From NCBI GenBank assembly GCA_902785055.1, contig CACZXG010000005.1, positions 1 through 44,231 on the forward strand: a DNA stretch of 44,231 nt, written 5' to 3'. The stretch comes from an uncultured Lachnospiraceae bacterium (GTDB taxonomy: Bacteria; Bacillota; Clostridia; Lachnospirales; Lachnospiraceae). The notes below the pieces were generated by a model. That model worked only from the letters and a program-made list of their open reading frames with translations. It did not search any database and was not told where the DNA came from. This document shows positions 43,433-44,231 of the stretch, in pieces. A program made the position numbers and the translations under genes. The stretch's first letter is position 1. The number at the start of each line of letters is the position of its first letter.

Positions 43433-43849
43433 TCACTCATACGCCGCGTAATTTGTCGGTGTCTCATATACTTCCACACGGTGTACCGGAAATCCCGCCG
43501 CCGCAGTCTCCTCATGGAAATACCGTGCGAAGTTCTCAGCGGTCGGCCTGAAAGGCACTTCCACGATCCGGAACTCCTCCTCTTTCAAGGCTTCCATCGT
43601 TTTCTGCTTCAAGGAGCCCTCTTCACAGATCAGGCAGTGGTCCAGATTGTCGCACATCCCTTTAAGAAAGCTTTTCAAGTCGCCAAAATCCAGAACCATG
43701 CCCCTCATCTGCCCCTCGCCGATGAGTTCCTCCGCCTGCAGTTCCACCACAACTCTCCAGCGGTGACCATGCAGGTTGCTGCACTTTCCGGAATATCCTT
43801 TCAGAAAATGAGCTGAGTCAAAACTGCTCTCTGATCTGATGTAGTACAT
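43433..43849 (-). CDS. queD: 6-carboxy-5,6,7,8-tetrahydropterin synthase
   Basis: The 138-residue enzyme belongs to the PTPS fold. It has the zinc ligands in SAHFL and LHGHRW, the catalytic Cys in GKCSN, and a late Glu in EVYETPTNYA. It converts dihydroneopterin triphosphate to 6-carboxy-tetrahydropterin. ATG 43849 is preceded by GGGAGG; the six-residue extension upstream would cover that site. It is the first gene after the attenuator and heads the operon. Confidence 0.95.
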   Translation of the reverse strand: MYYIRSESSFDSAHFLKGYSGKCSNLHGHRWRVVVELQAEELIGEGQMRGMVLDFGDLKSFLKGMCDNLDHCLICEEGSLKQKTMEALKEEEFRIVEVPFRPTAENFARYFHEETAAAGFPVHRVEVYETPTNYAAYE

Positions 43850-43870
43850 CGCTTTCCTCCCAAACAAAGT

Positions 43871-43901
43871 AAAAAAGCTCCGCGGCCTGTACCGCGGAGC
43901 T
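43871..43901 (-). terminator. Intrinsic terminator in the que operon leader (attenuator)
   Basis: AGCTCCGCGG (43876-43885) pairs perfectly with CCGCGGAGCT (43892-43901) around a six-base loop; TTTTTT follows on the minus strand. It ends only 21 bases before the queD start, inside the leader, so it must be read through for the operon to be expressed. Confidence 0.9.
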
Positions 43902-43961
43902 GAAGTTCATCTTAAATCCAAATGAAAATACCGATACATGTATGAAGCATATATCGCAGCT

Positions 43962-44006
43962 GTCCTGGTTTTGTTTTACGACAGGATGGCACAAACGAAC
44001 TGTCGG
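43962..44006 (-). promoter_or_regulatory. Candidate preQ1 riboswitch aptamer
   Basis: On the minus strand CGACAG (44000-44005) pairs with CTGTCG (43979-43984). The loop starts with TTC and contains GTTTGT; an A-rich tail TAAAACAAAACC follows. The tail can pair back into the loop as an H-type pseudoknot, the architecture of class I preQ1 riboswitches, and it lies in front of preQ1 genes. The loop (15 bases) is longer than usual, so the class is uncertain. CTGTC can instead pair with a GACAG just downstream (CCAGGACAG), which gives a possible switch. A 9-base hairpin follows at 43932-43956. Confidence 0.5.
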
Positions 44007-44023
44007 CGCGAACGCGCTAAATC

Positions 44024-44051
44024 AGTATAACACGGCGGCTAAAATAGTCAA
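44024..44051 (-). promoter_or_regulatory. Promoter of the que operon
   Basis: TTGACT (44046-44051), a 16-base spacer and TATACT (44024-44029) on the minus strand. It lies about 13 bases after the stop of the peptidase gene and gives a leader of about 165 bases. Confidence 0.8.
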
Positions 44052-44063
44052 GCGCCGCAGCTG

Positions 44064-44231
44064 TCACAAAGTCTTATGATTATCCACGATCAGGTTCTTA
44101 TAGAAATCCACCGCACCCGGCAGGCAGTCATAGCGCAGAGCTTCATTGACGCCGTGAATCCCCTTCTTCTCCTCCTGCCCGTACACGATCGGTGCAAATC
44201 GAATGCAGTTGTCGCAGATCTCATCGTAAAA
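44064..44231 (-). CDS. C-terminal end of an M20-family metallopeptidase, cut at the window edge
   Basis: The frame is open from the right edge to TGA at 44064 and encodes 55 residues including RFAPIVYGQ, KKGIHGVNEAL and FYKNLI. These blocks match the end of M20 peptidases, with the late metal-binding His in IHGVNE. The N-terminal catalytic part lies outside the window. No terminator follows before the que promoter. Confidence 0.82.
   Translation of the reverse strand, partial: FYDEICDNCIRFAPIVYGQEEKKGIHGVNEALRYDCLPGAVDFYKNLIVDNHKTL

Noticed and set aside
36752-43849. A complete 7-deazaguanine DNA modification (dpd) island
   Set aside because: queF is present and no DpdA/TGT-like gene or other dpd protein is in the window; only the SNF2 resemblance remains.

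Overview
The window looks like a chromosomal segment of an anaerobic low-to-mid-GC Firmicute, most likely a clostridium of the Lachnospiraceae type. This rests on the strong AGGAGG-type ribosome binding sites, the class III fructose-bisphosphatase, a NADH-type butanol dehydrogenase, MacB-like giant ABC proteins, DUF4956/VTC/beta-helix clusters and a Firmicute-style que operon. No tRNA, rRNA, IS element, prophage or CRISPR array was seen. No stretch longer than about 240 bases lacks a gene.

Layout. 1-3.9 kb (minus): an edge-truncated HD-domain protein coupled to an NhaC-type antiporter, then class III FBPase. 3.95-5.4 kb (plus): an alpha/beta hydrolase and a HAD phosphatase. 5.4-8 kb (minus): an XRE regulator, butanol dehydrogenase and a methyltransferase. 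8.1-9.5 kb: a lipoprotein (plus) and a nitroreductase (minus). 9.7-13.1 kb (minus): an operon of VTC domain, DUF4956 membrane protein and beta-helix surface protein, next to a P-loop/CYTH fusion and an OB-fold-like lipoprotein (13.2-15.3 kb). 15.4-22.8 kb (minus): one long apparent operon running from a hydrolase through a DUF697 GTPase and an FRG-domain protein into a complete CUT1 sugar ABC importer whose binding protein has a membrane anchor at each end. 23-28.7 kb: sugar metabolism (pgi and phosphosugar mutase on minus; GH4 glycosidase and a beta-PGM-like HAD on plus). 28.8-32.7 kb (minus): a TerD-domain protein, a structured intergenic element, an EndA-like nuclease and a duplicated secreted protein. 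33-36.7 kb (plus): a 1237-residue MacB-like ABC protein. 36.7-43.9 kb (minus): queD-queE-folE-queC-queF followed by overlapping UvrD-like and SNF2-like helicases, all behind a promoter, a possible preQ1 aptamer and an intrinsic terminator. The last 170 bases hold the C-terminus of an M20 peptidase.

How the genes work together. The central theme is carbohydrate supply: a CUT1 importer, GH4 glycosidase, phosphosugar mutases, Pgi and FBPase connect imported oligosaccharide to glycolysis and gluconeogenesis, with butanol dehydrogenase as an electron sink. The que operon makes preQ1 for tRNA queuosine from GTP. The parts that ordinary annotation explains least are the GTPase-FRG pair fused to the importer operon, the helicase pair translationally coupled to queF, the pair of neighbouring triphosphate-tunnel proteins, and the crossing inverted repeats at 31113-31225.
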